Positions 1 through 9,485 of a stretch of 52,575 nucleotides of DNA are shown in pieces. A program made the translations under genes and the position numbers. The notes beneath the pieces were generated by a model, which saw only the letters and a list, made by a program, of their open reading frames with translations, made no database searches and had not been told where the DNA came from. Each line of letters opens with the position of its first letter. The first letter of the stretch is position 1. Source of the DNA: Saccoglossus kowalevskii (lineage: Eukaryota > Hemichordata > Enteropneusta > Harrimaniidae); the NCBI RefSeq assembly GCF_000003605.2, contig NW_003134707.1, positions 1-52,575 on the forward strand, in the 5' to 3' direction.

Positions 1-77
1 CCAAACGCACAGATTTTATAATGTGCTATTGTATTTGTTTGCAAAACACGATTACCGAAATGTTAGCATGTCGTAAT

Positions 78-151
78 GGCCGGTTAGCTTAGTTGGTTAG
101 AGCACGGTGCTAATAACGCTGAGGTCGTGGGTTCGATCCCCATATCGGCCA
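78..151 (+). tRNA. tRNA-Ile-AAT: tRNA-Ile(AAT), unit 1
   Basis: Class C leader. C13 to T gives a T13-G23 wobble in the D stem, and G27 is A. The cloverleaf still closes and the anticodon loop is normal. The 77 bases before it are the end of an earlier spacer. Confidence 0.9.
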
Positions 152-546
152 GTCTTTATTTTGTGTGTCTGTTGAACACCATTGGCGGCATTTGATTGCA
201 TAAACGTTTGGATATTGAAATTTAAAATACTCTGTTGCTCGAGTGTAAAATTGTGAGAATGGTGCGACGAATGGCATCGTGGGAATCATCTGCATGTAGG
301 TCACTCAAAATGCTTTGCGTACTCTTGAACGCTATTGGCTGATTCTACTACCAGCATCTTGTGGGTAATAGACGTTGCATTCTGCAAGCACTTAGTTATG
401 CGTCCTTAAACTAGTTAAAATAATACAGCGAATTTCAAATTACGAAATATCAGCCTTCAATAACCACTTCGAACGACACAGATTTAATAATGTGCTATCG
501 TATTTGTTTTCAAAACACGATTACCGAAATGTTAGCATGTCGTAAT
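152..546 (+). other. representative intergenic spacer and leader classes
   Basis: This first complete spacer stands for all 112. It holds the T-run terminator, AT-rich DNA without a recognisable gene, a small inverted repeat (TTGCA, TTC, TGCAA) about 90 bp before each leader class begins, and a leader. Leader classes used in the other entries: A, GAACGACACAGATTTAATAA then ATTACCG and GTCGTAAT; B, TTTTTGAAACGCAGAG then ATTATAG, TTCTAG and GACGTAAT; C, CCAAACGCACAGATTTTATA then GTCGTAAT; D, TAGTTTGAAACG then CATAATACGACGATCG and GACGTAAT; E, like B but with CATTTTTG and GAAATGCCAG; F, GAATCGCACA with a B-like end; G, GTGCAATTGC then ATTACTG and TTTTGGCATG. A leader that changes class part-way is called mosaic. 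No 5S rRNA, snRNA or second tRNA was seen in any spacer. Confidence 0.85.
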
Positions 547-620
547 GGCCGGTTAGCTCAGTTGGTTAGAGCGCGGTGCTAATAACGCTGAGATCGTGGC
601 TTCGATCCCCATATCGGCCA
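547..620 (+). tRNA. tRNA-Ile-AAT: tRNA-Ile(AAT), T-stem variant, unit 2
   Basis: Class A leader. G47 is A and G54 is C, which puts C54 against C62 and alters the B box. The following spacer lacks 12 bp after the terminator. Confidence 0.8.
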
Positions 621-1003
621 GACTTTATTTTGAACACCATTGGCGGCATCGGTTGCATCAACGTTTAGAAAATGAAATTTGAAATCCGATGTTGCTCGAA
701 TGTAAAATTGTGAGAATAGTGCGACGAATGGCATCGTGGGAATCATCTGCATGTAGGTCACTCAAAATGCTTTGCGTACTCTTGAACGCTATTGGCTGAT
801 TCTACTACCAGCATCTTGTGGGTAATAGACGTTGCATTCTGCAAGCACTTAGTTATGCGTCCTTAAACTAGTTAAAATAATACAGCGAATTTCAAATTAC
901 GAAATATCAGCCTTCAATAACCACTTCGAACGACACAGATTTAATAATGTGCTATCGTATTTGTTTTCAAAACACGATTACCGAAATGTTAGCATGTCGT
1001 AAT

Positions 1004-1077
1004 GGCCGGTTAGCTCAGTTGGTTAGAGAGCGGTGCTAATAACGCTGAGGTCGTGGGTTCGATCCCCATATCGGCCA
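1004..1077 (+). tRNA. tRNA-Ile-AAT: tRNA-Ile(AAT), D-stem variant, unit 3
   Basis: Class A leader. C26 is A, so the G10-C26 pair is lost; the rest equals the reference. It shares the 12-bp spacer deletion with unit 2. Confidence 0.85.
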
Positions 1078-1467
1078 GACTTTATTTTGAACACCATTGG
1101 CGGCATCGGTTGCATCAACGTTTAGAAAATGAAATTTGAAATCCGATGTTGCTCGAATGTAAAATTGTGAGAATAGTGCGACGAATGGCATCATGGGAAT
1201 TATCTGCATGTAGGTCACTCAAAATGCTTTGCGTTCTCTTGAACGCTATTGGCTGACTTTACTCCCAGCATTTTGTGGTTAATAGAAGTTGCATTCTGCA
1301 AGCACTTAGTTATGCGACCTTGAAATAGTTAGAATAAAACAGCGAATTTCAAATTACGAAACAACAGCCTTCAATAACCACTTCCAAACGCACTGATTTT
1401 ATAATGTGCAATTGTATTTGTTTTCAAAACACGATTACCGAAATGTTAGTATGTCGTAATGGCCGGT

Positions 1468-1479
1468 TAGCTCAGTTGG
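1468..1479 (+). promoter_or_regulatory. internal A box of reference copy
   Basis: TAGCTCAGTTGG matches the eukaryotic tRNA A box (TRGCNNAGYNGG) and includes D-arm bases G18 and G19. It is the 5' half of the TFIIIC binding site. The A box is altered in leader-class D and G copies. Confidence 0.9.
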
Positions 1480-1512
1480 TTAGAGCGCGGTGCTAATAAC
1501 GCTGAGGTCGTG

Positions 1513-1523
1513 GGTTCGATCCC
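1513..1523 (+). promoter_or_regulatory. internal B box of reference copy
   Basis: GGTTCGATCCC fits the B box consensus GGTTCGANTCC in all but one position and forms the T stem-loop. It is the main TFIIIC contact. A recurrent G58 to C change and changes at G52, G53 or G54 damage it in many other units, and a 24-bp deletion removes it in two. Confidence 0.9.
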
Positions 1524-1541
1524 CATATCGGCCAGTCTTTA

Positions 1542-1545
1542 TTTT
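1542..1545 (+). terminator. Pol III T-run terminator of reference copy
   Basis: TTTT lies 8 bp past the discriminator A, inside TTTATTTTG, the usual form of a short Pol III terminator. The same run is present in nearly every unit. It is interrupted after the copies at 9412 and 24358 (TTCT) and after 16907 (TTGT). Confidence 0.85.
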
Positions 1546-1757
1546 GTGTGTCTGTTGAACACCATTGGCGGCATTTGATTGCATAAACGTTTGGATATTG
1601 AAATTTAAAATACTCTGTTGCTCGAGTGTAAAATTGTGAGAATAGTGCGACGAATGGCATCATGGGAATCATCTGCATGTAGGTCACTCAAAATGCTTTG
1701 CGTTCTCTTGAACGCTATTGGCTGACTTTACTCCCAGCATTTTGTGGTTAACAGAAG

Positions 1758-1770
1758 TTGCATTCTGCAA
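1758..1770 (+). repeat. short spacer inverted repeat
   Basis: TTGCA-TTC-TGCAA can form a 5-bp hairpin with a 3-nt loop. It is present in almost every spacer, about 160 bp before the next gene. It is short, and no function is known; it may be kept only because all spacers are homogenised. Confidence 0.5.
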
Positions 1771-1929
1771 GCACTTAGTTATGTGATCTTGAACTAGTTA
1801 GGATAAAACTCTGTATTTCAAATTATGCAACAACAGCCGTCAATAACTAGTTTGAAACGCAGAGATTTGATAATGTGCTATTGCAGTTGTTTTCATAATA
1901 CGACGATCGAAATTCTAGCATGACGTAAT

Positions 1930-2003
1930 GGCCGGTTACCTCAGTTGGTTATAGCGCGGTGCTAATAACGCTAAGGTCGTGGGTTCGATTCCCATATTGG
2001 CCA
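1930..2003 (+). pseudogene. degenerate tRNA-Ile(AAT), D-arm class, unit 5
   Basis: Class D leader. G10 is C and G23 is T, breaking two of four D-stem pairs and altering the A box; G44 to A breaks the pair with C28. C61 and C69 are T. The anticodon is intact. The same set recurs at 39765 and 49543, always behind a class D leader. Confidence 0.65.
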
Positions 2004-2391
2004 GTCTTTATTTTGTGTGTCTGTTGAACACCATTGGCGGCATTTGGTTGCATCAACGTTTGGATATTGAAGTCCGCTGTTGCTCGAGTGTAAAATTGTG
2101 AGAATAGTGCGACGAATGACATCATGGGAATCATCTGCATGTAGGTCACTCATAATGCTTTGCGTTCTCTTGAACGCTATTGGCTTATTTCACTACCAGC
2201 ATTTTGTGGGTAACAGACGATGCATTCTGCAAGCACTTAGTTATGCGTCCTTAAACTAGTTAATATAATACAGCGAATTTCAAATTACGAAATATCAACC
2301 TTCAATAACCACTTCGAACGACACAGATTTAATAATGTGCTATCGTATTTGTTTTCAAAACACGATTACCGAAATTTTAGCATGTCGTAAT

Positions 2392-2465
2392 GGCCGGTTA
2401 GCTCAGTTGGTTAGAGCGCGGTGCTAATAACGCTGAGGTCGTGGGTTCGAACCCCATATCGGCCA
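2392..2465 (+). tRNA. tRNA-Ile-AAT: tRNA-Ile(AAT), unit 6
   Basis: Class A leader. The only change is T60 to A in the variable part of the T loop, which should be tolerated. Confidence 0.93.
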
Positions 2466-2859
2466 GACTTTATTTTGTGTGTCTGTTGAACACCATTGGC
2501 GGCATCGGTTGCATCAACGTTTTGAAAATGAAATTTGAAATCCGATGTTGCTCGAATGTAAAATTGTGAGAATAGTGCGACGAATGGCATCATGGGAACC
2601 ATCTGCATGCAGATCACTCAAAATGCTTTGCGTTCTCTTGAACGCTATTGGCTTATTTCACTACCAGCATTTTGTGGTTAATAGAAGTTGCATTCTGCAA
2701 GCACTTAGTTATGCGTCCTTAAACTAGTTAATATAATACAGCGAATTTCAAATTACGAAATATCAACCTTCAATAACCACTTCGAACGACACAGATTTAA
2801 TAATGTGCTATCGTATTTGTTTTCAAAACACGATTACCGAAATTTTAGCATGTCGTAAT

Positions 2860-2933
2860 GGCCGGTTAGCTCAGTTGGTTAGAGCGCGGTGCTAAAAACG
2901 CTGAGGTCGTGGGTTCGATCCCCATATCGGCCA
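2860..2933 (+). tRNA. tRNA-Ile body with anticodon AAA, unit 7
   Basis: The single difference from the reference is T37 to A, so the anticodon loop reads CTAAAAA and the anticodon is AAA, which pairs with UUU (Phe). All stems, both promoter boxes and the terminator are intact, so transcription is expected. Eukaryotic tRNA-Phe normally uses GAA. It may be an uncharged tRNA, a mischarged one, or an inert copy; sequence alone cannot decide. Confidence 0.85.
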
Positions 2934-3327
2934 GACTTTATTTTGTGTGTCTGTTGAATACCATTGGCGGCATCGGTTGCATCAACGTTTAGAAAATGAA
3001 ATTTGAAATCCGATGTTGCTCGAATGTAAAATTGTGAGAATAGTGCGACGAACGGCATCATGGGAATCATCTGCATGTAGGTCACTCTAAATGCTTTGCG
3101 TACTCTTGAACGCTATTGGCTGATTCTACTACCAGCATCTTGTGGGTAATAGAAGTTGCATTCTGCAAGCACTTAGTTATGCGACCTTGAAATAGTTAGA
3201 ATAAAACAGCGAATTTCAAATTACGAAACAACAGCCTTCAATAACCACTTCGAACGACACAGATTTAATAATGTGCTATCGTATTTGTTTTCAAAACACG
3301 ATTACGGAAATTTTAGCATGTCGTAAT

Positions 3328-3401
3328 GGCCGGTTAGCTCACTTGGTTAGAGCGCGGTGCTAATAACGCTGAGGTCGTGGGTTCGATCCCCATATCGGCC
3401 A
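3328..3401 (+). tRNA. tRNA-Ile-AAT: tRNA-Ile(AAT), G15 variant, unit 8
   Basis: Class A leader. G15 is C, which removes the Levitt contact with C49 and changes the A box. Otherwise equal to the reference. Confidence 0.85.
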
Positions 3402-3796
3402 GTCTTTATTTTGTGTGTCTGTTGAACACCATTGGCGGCATTTGATTGCATAAACGTTTGGATATTGAAATTTAAAATACGCTGTTGCTCGAGTGTAAAA
3501 TTGTGAGAATGGTGCGACGAATGGCATCGTGGGAATCATCTGCATGTAGGTCACTCAAAATGCTTTGCGTACTCTTGAACGCTATTGGCTGATTCTACTA
3601 CCAGCATCTTGTGGGTAATAGACGTTGCATTCTGCAAGCACTTAGTTATGCGTCCTTAAACTAGTTAAAATAATACAGCGAATTTCAAATTACGAAATAT
3701 CAGCCTTCAATAACCACTTCGAACGACACATATTTAATAATGTGCTATCGTATTTGTTTTCATAACACGATTACCGAAATGTTAACATGTCGTAAT

Positions 3797-3870
3797 GGCC
3801 GGTTAGCTCAGTTGGTTAGAGCGCGGTGCTAATAACGCTGAGGTCGTGGGTTCGATCCCCATATCGGCCA
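3797..3870 (+). tRNA. tRNA-Ile-AAT: tRNA-Ile(AAT), reference sequence, unit 9
   Basis: Identical to the reference copy. Class A leader with TTAACATG in place of TTAGCATG. Confidence 0.96.
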
Positions 3871-4265
3871 GTCTTTATTTTGTGTGTCTGTTGAACACCA
3901 TTGGCGGCATTTGATTGCATCAACGTTTGGATATTGAAATTAAAAATACGCTGTTGCTCGAGTGTAAAATTGTGAGAATGGTGCGACGAATGGCATCGTG
4001 GGAATCATCTGCATGTAGGTCACTCAAAATGCTTTGCGTACTCTTGAACGCTATTGGCTGATTCTACTACCAACATCTTGTGGATAATAGACGTTGCATT
4101 CTGCAAGCACTTAGTTATGCGACCTTAAAATAGTTAGAATAAAACTCTGTATTTCAAATTATGTAACAACAGTCGTCAATAATCTTTTTGAAACGCAGAG
4201 ATTTGATAATGTGCTATTGCATTTGTTTTCAAAATACGATTATAGAAATTCTAGCATGACGTAAT

Positions 4266-4339
4266 GGCCGGTTAGCTCAGTTGGTTAGAGCGCGGTGATA
4301 ATAACGCTGAGGGCGTGGGTTCGATCCCCATATCGGCCA
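4266..4339 (+). tRNA. tRNA-Ile-AAT: tRNA-Ile(AAT), loop variant, unit 10
   Basis: Class B leader. C33 is A (first base of the anticodon loop) and T48 is G in the variable loop. Stems and anticodon are intact. The pair of changes recurs at 26235, 27173 and 29987. Confidence 0.88.
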
Positions 4340-4734
4340 GTCTTTATTTTGTGTGTCTGTTGAACACCATTGGCGGCATTTGATTGCATCAACGTTTGGA
4401 TATTGAAATTTAAAATCCGCTGTTGCTCTAGTGTAAAATTGTGAGAATGGTGCGACGAATGGCATCTTGGGAATCATCTGCATGTAGGTCACTCAAAATG
4501 CTTTGCGTACTCTTGAACGCTATTGGCTGATTCTACTACCAGCATCTTGTGGGTAATAGACGTTGCATTCTGCAAGCACTTAGTTATGCGACCTTGAAAT
4601 AGTTAGAATAAAACAGCGAAATTCAAATTACGAAACAACAGTCTTCAATAAGCACTTCGAATCGCACAAATTTTATAATGTGCTATTGCATTTGTTTTCA
4701 AAATACGATTATAGAAATTCTAGCATGACGTAAT

Positions 4735-4808
4735 GGCCGGTTAGCTCAGTTGGTTAGAGCGCGGTGCTAATAACGCTGAGGTCGTGTGTTCGATTCCCAT
4801 ATCGGCCA
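4735..4808 (+). tRNA. tRNA-Ile-AAT: tRNA-Ile(AAT), T-stem variant, unit 11
   Basis: Class F leader. G53 is T, giving a T53-C63 mismatch and a damaged B box; C61 is T. Confidence 0.8.
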
Positions 4809-5202
4809 GTCTTTATTTTGTGTGTCTGTTGAACACCATTGGCGGCATCGGTTGCATCAACGTTTAGAAAATGAAATTTGAAATCCGATGTTGCTCGAAT
4901 GTAAAATTGTGAGAATAGTGCGACGAATGGCATCATGGGAATCATCTGCATGTAGGTCACTCAAAATGCTTTGCGTTCTCTTGAACGCTATTGGCTGAAT
5001 TTACTCCCAGCATTTTGTGGGTAATAGACGTTGCATTCTGCAAGCACTTAGTTATGCGTCCTTAAACTAGTTAAAATAATACAGCGAATTTCAAATTACG
5101 AAATATCAGCCTTCAATAACCACTTCGAACGACACAGATTTAATAATGTGCTATCGTATTTGTTTTCAAAGCACGATTACCGAAATTTTAGCATGTCGTA
5201 AT

Positions 5203-5276
5203 GGCCGGTTAGCTCAGTTGGTTAGAGCGCGGTGCTAATAACGCTGAGGTCGTGGGTTCGATCCCCATATCGGCAA
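5203..5276 (+). tRNA. tRNA-Ile-AAT: tRNA-Ile(AAT), acceptor-end variant, unit 12
   Basis: Class A leader with AAAGCACG. C73 is A, so the first acceptor pair becomes G1-A73. This pair is needed for 5' and 3' end processing, so maturation may suffer. The T loop is still TTCGA, unlike other copies ending GGCAA. Confidence 0.82.
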
Positions 5277-5671
5277 GTCTTTATTTTGCGTGTCTGTTGA
5301 ACACCAGTGGCGGCATTTGATTGCATCAACGTTTGGATATTGAAATTTAAAATACGCTGTTGCTCGAGTGTAAAATTGTGAGAATGGTGCGACGAATGGC
5401 ATCGTGGAAATCATCTGCATGTAGGTCACTCAAAATGCTTTACGTACTCTTGAACGCTATTGGCTGATTCTACTACCAGCATCTTGTGGGTAATAGACGT
5501 TGCATTCTGCAAGCACTTAGTTATGCGACCTTAAACTAGTTAGAATAAAACTCTGTATTTCAAATTATGTAACAACAGCCTTCAATAACCTTTTCGAAAC
5601 GCAGAGATTTGATAATGTGCTATTGCATTTGTTTTCAAAGTACGATTATAGAAATTCTAGCATGACGTAAT

Positions 5672-5745
5672 GGCCGGTTAGCTCAGTTGGTTAGAGCGCG
5701 GTGCTAATAACGCTGAAGTCGTGGGTTCGATCCCCATGTCGGCCA
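5672..5745 (+). tRNA. tRNA-Ile-AAT: tRNA-Ile(AAT), unit 13
   Basis: Class B leader. G46 is A in the variable loop and A67 is G, which leaves a T7-G67 wobble. Confidence 0.88.
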
Positions 5746-6140
5746 GTCTTTATTTTGTGTGTCTGTTGAACACCATTGGCGGCATTTGATTGCATCAACG
5801 TTTGGATATTGAAATTTAAAATCCGCTGTTGCTCTAGTGTAAAATTGTGAGAATGGTGCGACGAATGGCATCTTGGGAATCATCTGCATGTAGGTCACTC
5901 AAAATGCTTTGCGTACTCTTGAACGCTATTGGCTGATTCTACTACCAGCATCTTGTGGGTAATAGACGTTGCATTCTGCAAGCACTTAGTTATGCGACCT
6001 TGAAATAGTTAGAATAAAACAGCGAAATTCAAAATACGAAACAACAGTCTTCAATAAGCACTTCGAATCGCACAAATTTTATAATGTGCTATTGCATTTG
6101 TTTTCAAAATACGATTATAGAAATTCTAGCATGACGTAAT

Positions 6141-6214
6141 GGCCGGTTAGCTCAGTTGGTTAGAGCGCGGTGCTAATAACGCTGAGGTCGTGGGTTCGAT
6201 CCCCATATCGGCCA
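6141..6214 (+). tRNA. tRNA-Ile-AAT: tRNA-Ile(AAT), reference sequence, unit 14
   Basis: Identical to the reference gene, behind a class F leader. Confidence 0.96.
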
Positions 6215-6607
6215 GTCTTTATTTTGTGTGTCTGTTGAACACCATTGGCGGCATCGGTTGCATCAACGTTTAGAAAATGAAATTTGAAATCCGATGTTGC
6301 TCGAATGTAAAATTGTGAGAATAGTGCGACGAATGGCATCATGGGAATCATCTGCATGTAGGTCACTCAAAATGCTTTGCGTTCTCTTGAACGCTATTGG
6401 CTGACTTTACTCCCAGCATTTGTGGTTAATAGAAGTTGCATTCTGCAAGCACTTAGTTATGCGACCTTGAAATAGTTAGAATAAAACAGCGAACTTCAAA
6501 TTACGAAACAACAGCCTTCAATAACCACTTCCAAACGCACAGATTTTATAATGTGCTATTGTATTTGTTTTCAAAACACGATTACCGAAATGTTAGCATG
6601 TCGTAAT

Positions 6608-6681
6608 GGCCGGTTAGCTCAGTTGGTTAGAGCGCGGTGCTAATAACGCTGAGGTCGTGGGTTCGATCCCCATATCGGCCA
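6608..6681 (+). tRNA. tRNA-Ile-AAT: tRNA-Ile(AAT), reference sequence, unit 15
   Basis: Identical to the reference gene. Class C leader; trailer begins GACTTTATTTTG. Confidence 0.96.
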
Positions 6682-7076
6682 GACTTTATTTTGTGTGTCT
6701 GTTGAACACCATTGGCGGCATTTGATTGCATAAACGTTTGGATATTGAAATTTAAAATACGCTGTTGCTCGAGTGTAAAATTGTGAGAATGGTGCGACGA
6801 ATGGCATCGTGGGAATCATCTGCATGTAGGTCACTCAAAATGCTTTGCGTACTCTTGAACGCTATTGGCTGATTCTACTACCAGCATCTTGTGGGTAATA
6901 GACGTTGCATTCTGCAAGCACTTAGTTATGCGTCCTTAAACTAGTTAAAATAATACAGCGAATTTCAAATTACGAAATATCAGCCTTCAATAACCACTTC
7001 GAACGACACAGATTTAATAATGTGCTATCGTATTTGTTTTCAAAACACGATTACCGAAATGTTAGCATGTCGTAAT

Positions 7077-7150
7077 GGCCGGTTAGCTCAGTTGGTTAGA
7101 GCGCGGTGCTAATAACGCTGAGGTCATGGGTTCGATCCCCATATCGGCCA
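7077..7150 (+). tRNA. tRNA-Ile-AAT: tRNA-Ile(AAT), unit 16
   Basis: Class A leader. G50 is A, which turns the G50-T66 wobble into an A-T pair, so the T stem is slightly stronger than the reference. Confidence 0.92.
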
Positions 7151-7545
7151 GTCTTTATTTTGTGTGTCTGTTGAACACTATTGGCGGCATTTGATTGCAT
7201 CAACGTTTGGATATTGAAATTAAAAATACGCTGTTGCTCGAGTGTAAAATTGTGAGAATGGTGCGACGAATGGCATCGTGGGAATCATCTGCATATAGGT
7301 CACTCAAAATGCTTTGCGTACTCTTGAACGCTATTGGCTGATTCTACTACCAGCATCTTGTGGATAATAGACGTTGCATTCTGCAAGCACTTAGTTATGC
7401 GACCTTGAAATAGTTAGAATAAAACAGCGAATTTCAAATTACGAAAAATCAGCCTTCAATAACCACTTCGAACGACACAGATTTAATAATGTGCTATCGT
7501 ATTTGTTTTCAAAACACGATTACCGAAATTTTAACATGTCGTAAT

Positions 7546-7619
7546 GGCCGGTTAGCTCAGTTGGTTAGAGCGCGGTGCTAATAACGCTGAGGTCGTGGGT
7601 ACGATCCCCATATCGGACG
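7546..7619 (+). pseudogene. degenerate tRNA-Ile(AAT), GGACG end, unit 17
   Basis: Class A leader. T55 is A (first T-loop base), C72 is A (G2-A72 mismatch) and the discriminator A74 is G. Losing the A discriminator should also weaken recognition by IleRS. The same set recurs at 15979. Confidence 0.65.
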
Positions 7620-8013
7620 GACTTTATTTTGTGTGTCTGTTGAACACCATTGGCGGCATCGGTTGCATCAACGTTTAGAAAATGAAATTTGAAATCCGAT
7701 GTTGCTCGAATGTAAAATTGTGAGAATAGTGCGACGAATGGCATCATGGGAATCATCTGCATGTAGGTCACTCAAAATGCTTTGCGTTCTCTTGAACGCT
7801 ATTGGCTGACTTTACTCCCAGCATTTTGTGGTTAATAGAAGTTGCATTCTGCAATCACTTAGTTATGCGACCTTGAAATAGTTAGAATAAAACAGCGAAT
7901 TTCAAATTACGAAACAACAGCCTTCAATAACCACTTCCAAACGCACAGATTTTATAATGTGCTATTGTATTTGTTTTCAAAACACGATTACCGAAATGTT
8001 AGCATGTCGTAAT

Positions 8014-8087
8014 GGCCGGTTAGCTCAGTTGGTTAGAGCGCGGTGCTAATAACGCTAAGGTCGTGGGTTCGATTCCCATATTGGCCA
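8014..8087 (+). tRNA. tRNA-Ile-AAT: tRNA-Ile(AAT), unit 18
   Basis: Class C leader. G44 is A (C28-A44 mismatch), C61 is T and C69 is T (G5-T69 wobble). The 3' half matches the class D gene type, but the D arm is intact, so this looks like a recombinant gene. Confidence 0.8.
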
Positions 8088-8473
8088 GTCTTCATTTTGT
8101 GTCTGTTGAACACCATTGGCGGCATTTGGTTGCATCAACGTTTGGATATTGAAGTTCGCTGTTGCTCGAGTGTAAAATTGTGAGAATAGTGCGACGAATG
8201 GCATTGTGGGAATCATCTGCATGTAGGTCACTCAAAATGCTTTGCGTACTCTTGAACGCTATTGGCTTATTTTACTACCAGCATCTTGTGGGTAATAGAC
8301 GTTGCATTCTGCAAGCACTTAGTTATGCGACCTTAAAATAGTTAGAATAAAACTCTGTATTTCAAATTATGTAACAACAGTCGTCAATAACCTTTTTGAA
8401 ACGCAGAGATTTGATAATGTGCTATTGCATTTGTTTTCAAAATACGATTATAGAAATTCTAGCATGACGTAAT

Positions 8474-8547
8474 GGCCGGATAGCTCAGTTGGTTAGAGCG
8501 CGGTGCTAATAACGCTGAGGTCGTGGGTTCGATCCCCATAGCCGCCA
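8474..8547 (+). pseudogene. degenerate tRNA-Ile(AAT), broken acceptor, unit 19
   Basis: Class B leader. T7 is A, T68 is G and G70 is C, so three of seven acceptor pairs fail (A7-A67, G6-G68, C4-C70). Promoter boxes and anticodon are intact. The same set recurs at 16907. Confidence 0.7.
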
Positions 8548-8941
8548 GACTTTATTTTGTGTGTCGGTTGAACACCATTGGCGGCATCGGTTGCATCAAC
8601 GTTTAGAAAATGAAATTTGAAATCCGATGTTGCTCGAATGTAAAATTGTGAGAATAGTGCGACGAATGGCATCATGGGAATTATCTGCATGTAGGTCACT
8701 CAAAATGCTTTGCGTTCTCTTGAACGCTATTGGCTGACTTTACTCCCAGCATTTTGTGGTTAATAGAAGTTGCATTCTGCAAGCACTTAGTTATGCGACC
8801 TTGAAATAGTTAGAATAAAACAGCGAATTTCAAATTACGAAACAACAGCCTTCAATAACCACTTCCAAACGCACAGATTTTATAATGTGCTATTGTATTT
8901 GTTTTCAAAACACGATTACCGAAATGTTAGCATGTCGTAAT

Positions 8942-9015
8942 GGCCGGTTAGCTCAGTTGGTTAGAGCGCGGTGCTAATAACGCTGAGGTCGTGGGTTCGA
9001 TCCCCATATCGGCCA
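8942..9015 (+). tRNA. tRNA-Ile-AAT: tRNA-Ile(AAT), reference sequence, unit 20
   Basis: Identical to the reference gene. Class C leader; the trailer reads TTTATTTTAGCG, a form also seen after 26235 and 27173. Confidence 0.96.
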
Positions 9016-9411
9016 GTCTTTATTTTAGCGTGTCTGTTGAACACCATTGGCGGCATTTGATTGCATCAACGTTTGGATATTGAAATTTAAAATCCGCTGT
9101 TGCTCTAGTGTAAAATTGTGAGAATGGTGCGACGAATGGCATCTTGGGAATCATCTGCATGTAGGTCACTCAAAATGCTTTGCGTACTCTTGAACGCTAT
9201 TGGCTGATTCTACTACCAGCATCTTGTGGGTAATAGACGTTGCATTCTGCAAGCACTTAGTTATGCGACCTTGAAATAGTTAGAATAAAACAGCGAAATT
9301 CAAATTACGAAACAACAGTCTTCAATAAGCACTTCGAATCGCACAAATTTTATAATGTGCTATTGCATTTGTTTTCAAAATACGATTATAGAAATTCTAG
9401 CATGACGTAAT

Positions 9412-9485
9412 GGCCGGTTAGCTCAGTTGGTTAGAGCGCGGTGCTAATAACGCTGAGGTCGTGGGTTCGATCCCCATATCGGCCA
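9412..9485 (+). tRNA. tRNA-Ile-AAT: tRNA-Ile(AAT) with interrupted terminator, unit 21
   Basis: The gene equals the reference, behind a class F leader, but the trailer is TTTATTCTG, so the TTTT run is lost. The next TTTT is at 9690-9693, about 200 bp on, so a longer primary transcript is possible. Confidence 0.92.

Larger units (their letters stand above)
1461..1534 (+). tRNA. tRNA-Ile-AAT: tRNA-Ile(AAT), reference copy, unit 4
   Basis: This is the most common form, and 21 copies in the window have this sequence. It carries isoleucine to AUU, and with A34 edited to inosine as is usual in eukaryotes, also to AUC and AUA, in cytoplasmic translation. The four stems close: acceptor 1-7 with 67-73 (G6-T68 wobble), D stem 10-13 with 23-26, anticodon stem 28-32 with 40-44 (two wobbles), T stem 50-54 with 62-66. 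Loop bases expected for a tRNA are present: T8, A14, G15, G18, G19, A22, T34 before anticodon AAT at 35-37, and TTCGA in the T loop. There is no intron and no encoded CCA; the discriminator is A74. Class C leader, Pol III A and B boxes inside the gene, and TTTT 8 bp downstream. Confidence 0.97.
7546..9015 (+). repeat. multi-unit block 1, copy a
   Basis: The run of gene starts 7546, 8014, 8474, 8942 has the same unusual spacings (468, 460, 468) and the same rare tRNA variants as 15979, 16447, 16907, 17375, an offset of 8433 bp. Rare markers shared by both are a CGGACGG gene end and a GCCGCCA gene end. Confidence 0.85.

Noticed and set aside
110-304. Repeated minus-strand reading frames of 60-74 codons, one per unit, with ends such as WPIWGSNPRPQRY or RTHDLSVISTAL
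   Set aside because: They are antisense reading through the tRNA T arm and anticodon arm into spacer. The three reading frames of the antisense tRNA give the three recurring endings, and indels between units shift frame freely, so there is no coding constraint. Such peptides are a known artefact of tRNA genes in protein databases.
477-500. TATA-like GATTTAATAATG as a Pol III upstream promoter
   Set aside because: It lies about 60-70 bp before the gene, too far for the usual position near -30, and its sequence varies with leader class; left as spacer.
152-546. A second RNA gene (5S rRNA, U snRNA or another tRNA) in the spacer
   Set aside because: I saw no 5S C box, no U1, U2 or U6 core and no second tRNA-like B box in the spacers read.
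2545-2727. Plus-strand frames starting MLLECKIVRIVRRM in a few units
   Set aside because: They lie wholly in spacer, are open in only some units because of single substitutions, and lack any domain, signal or codon pattern.
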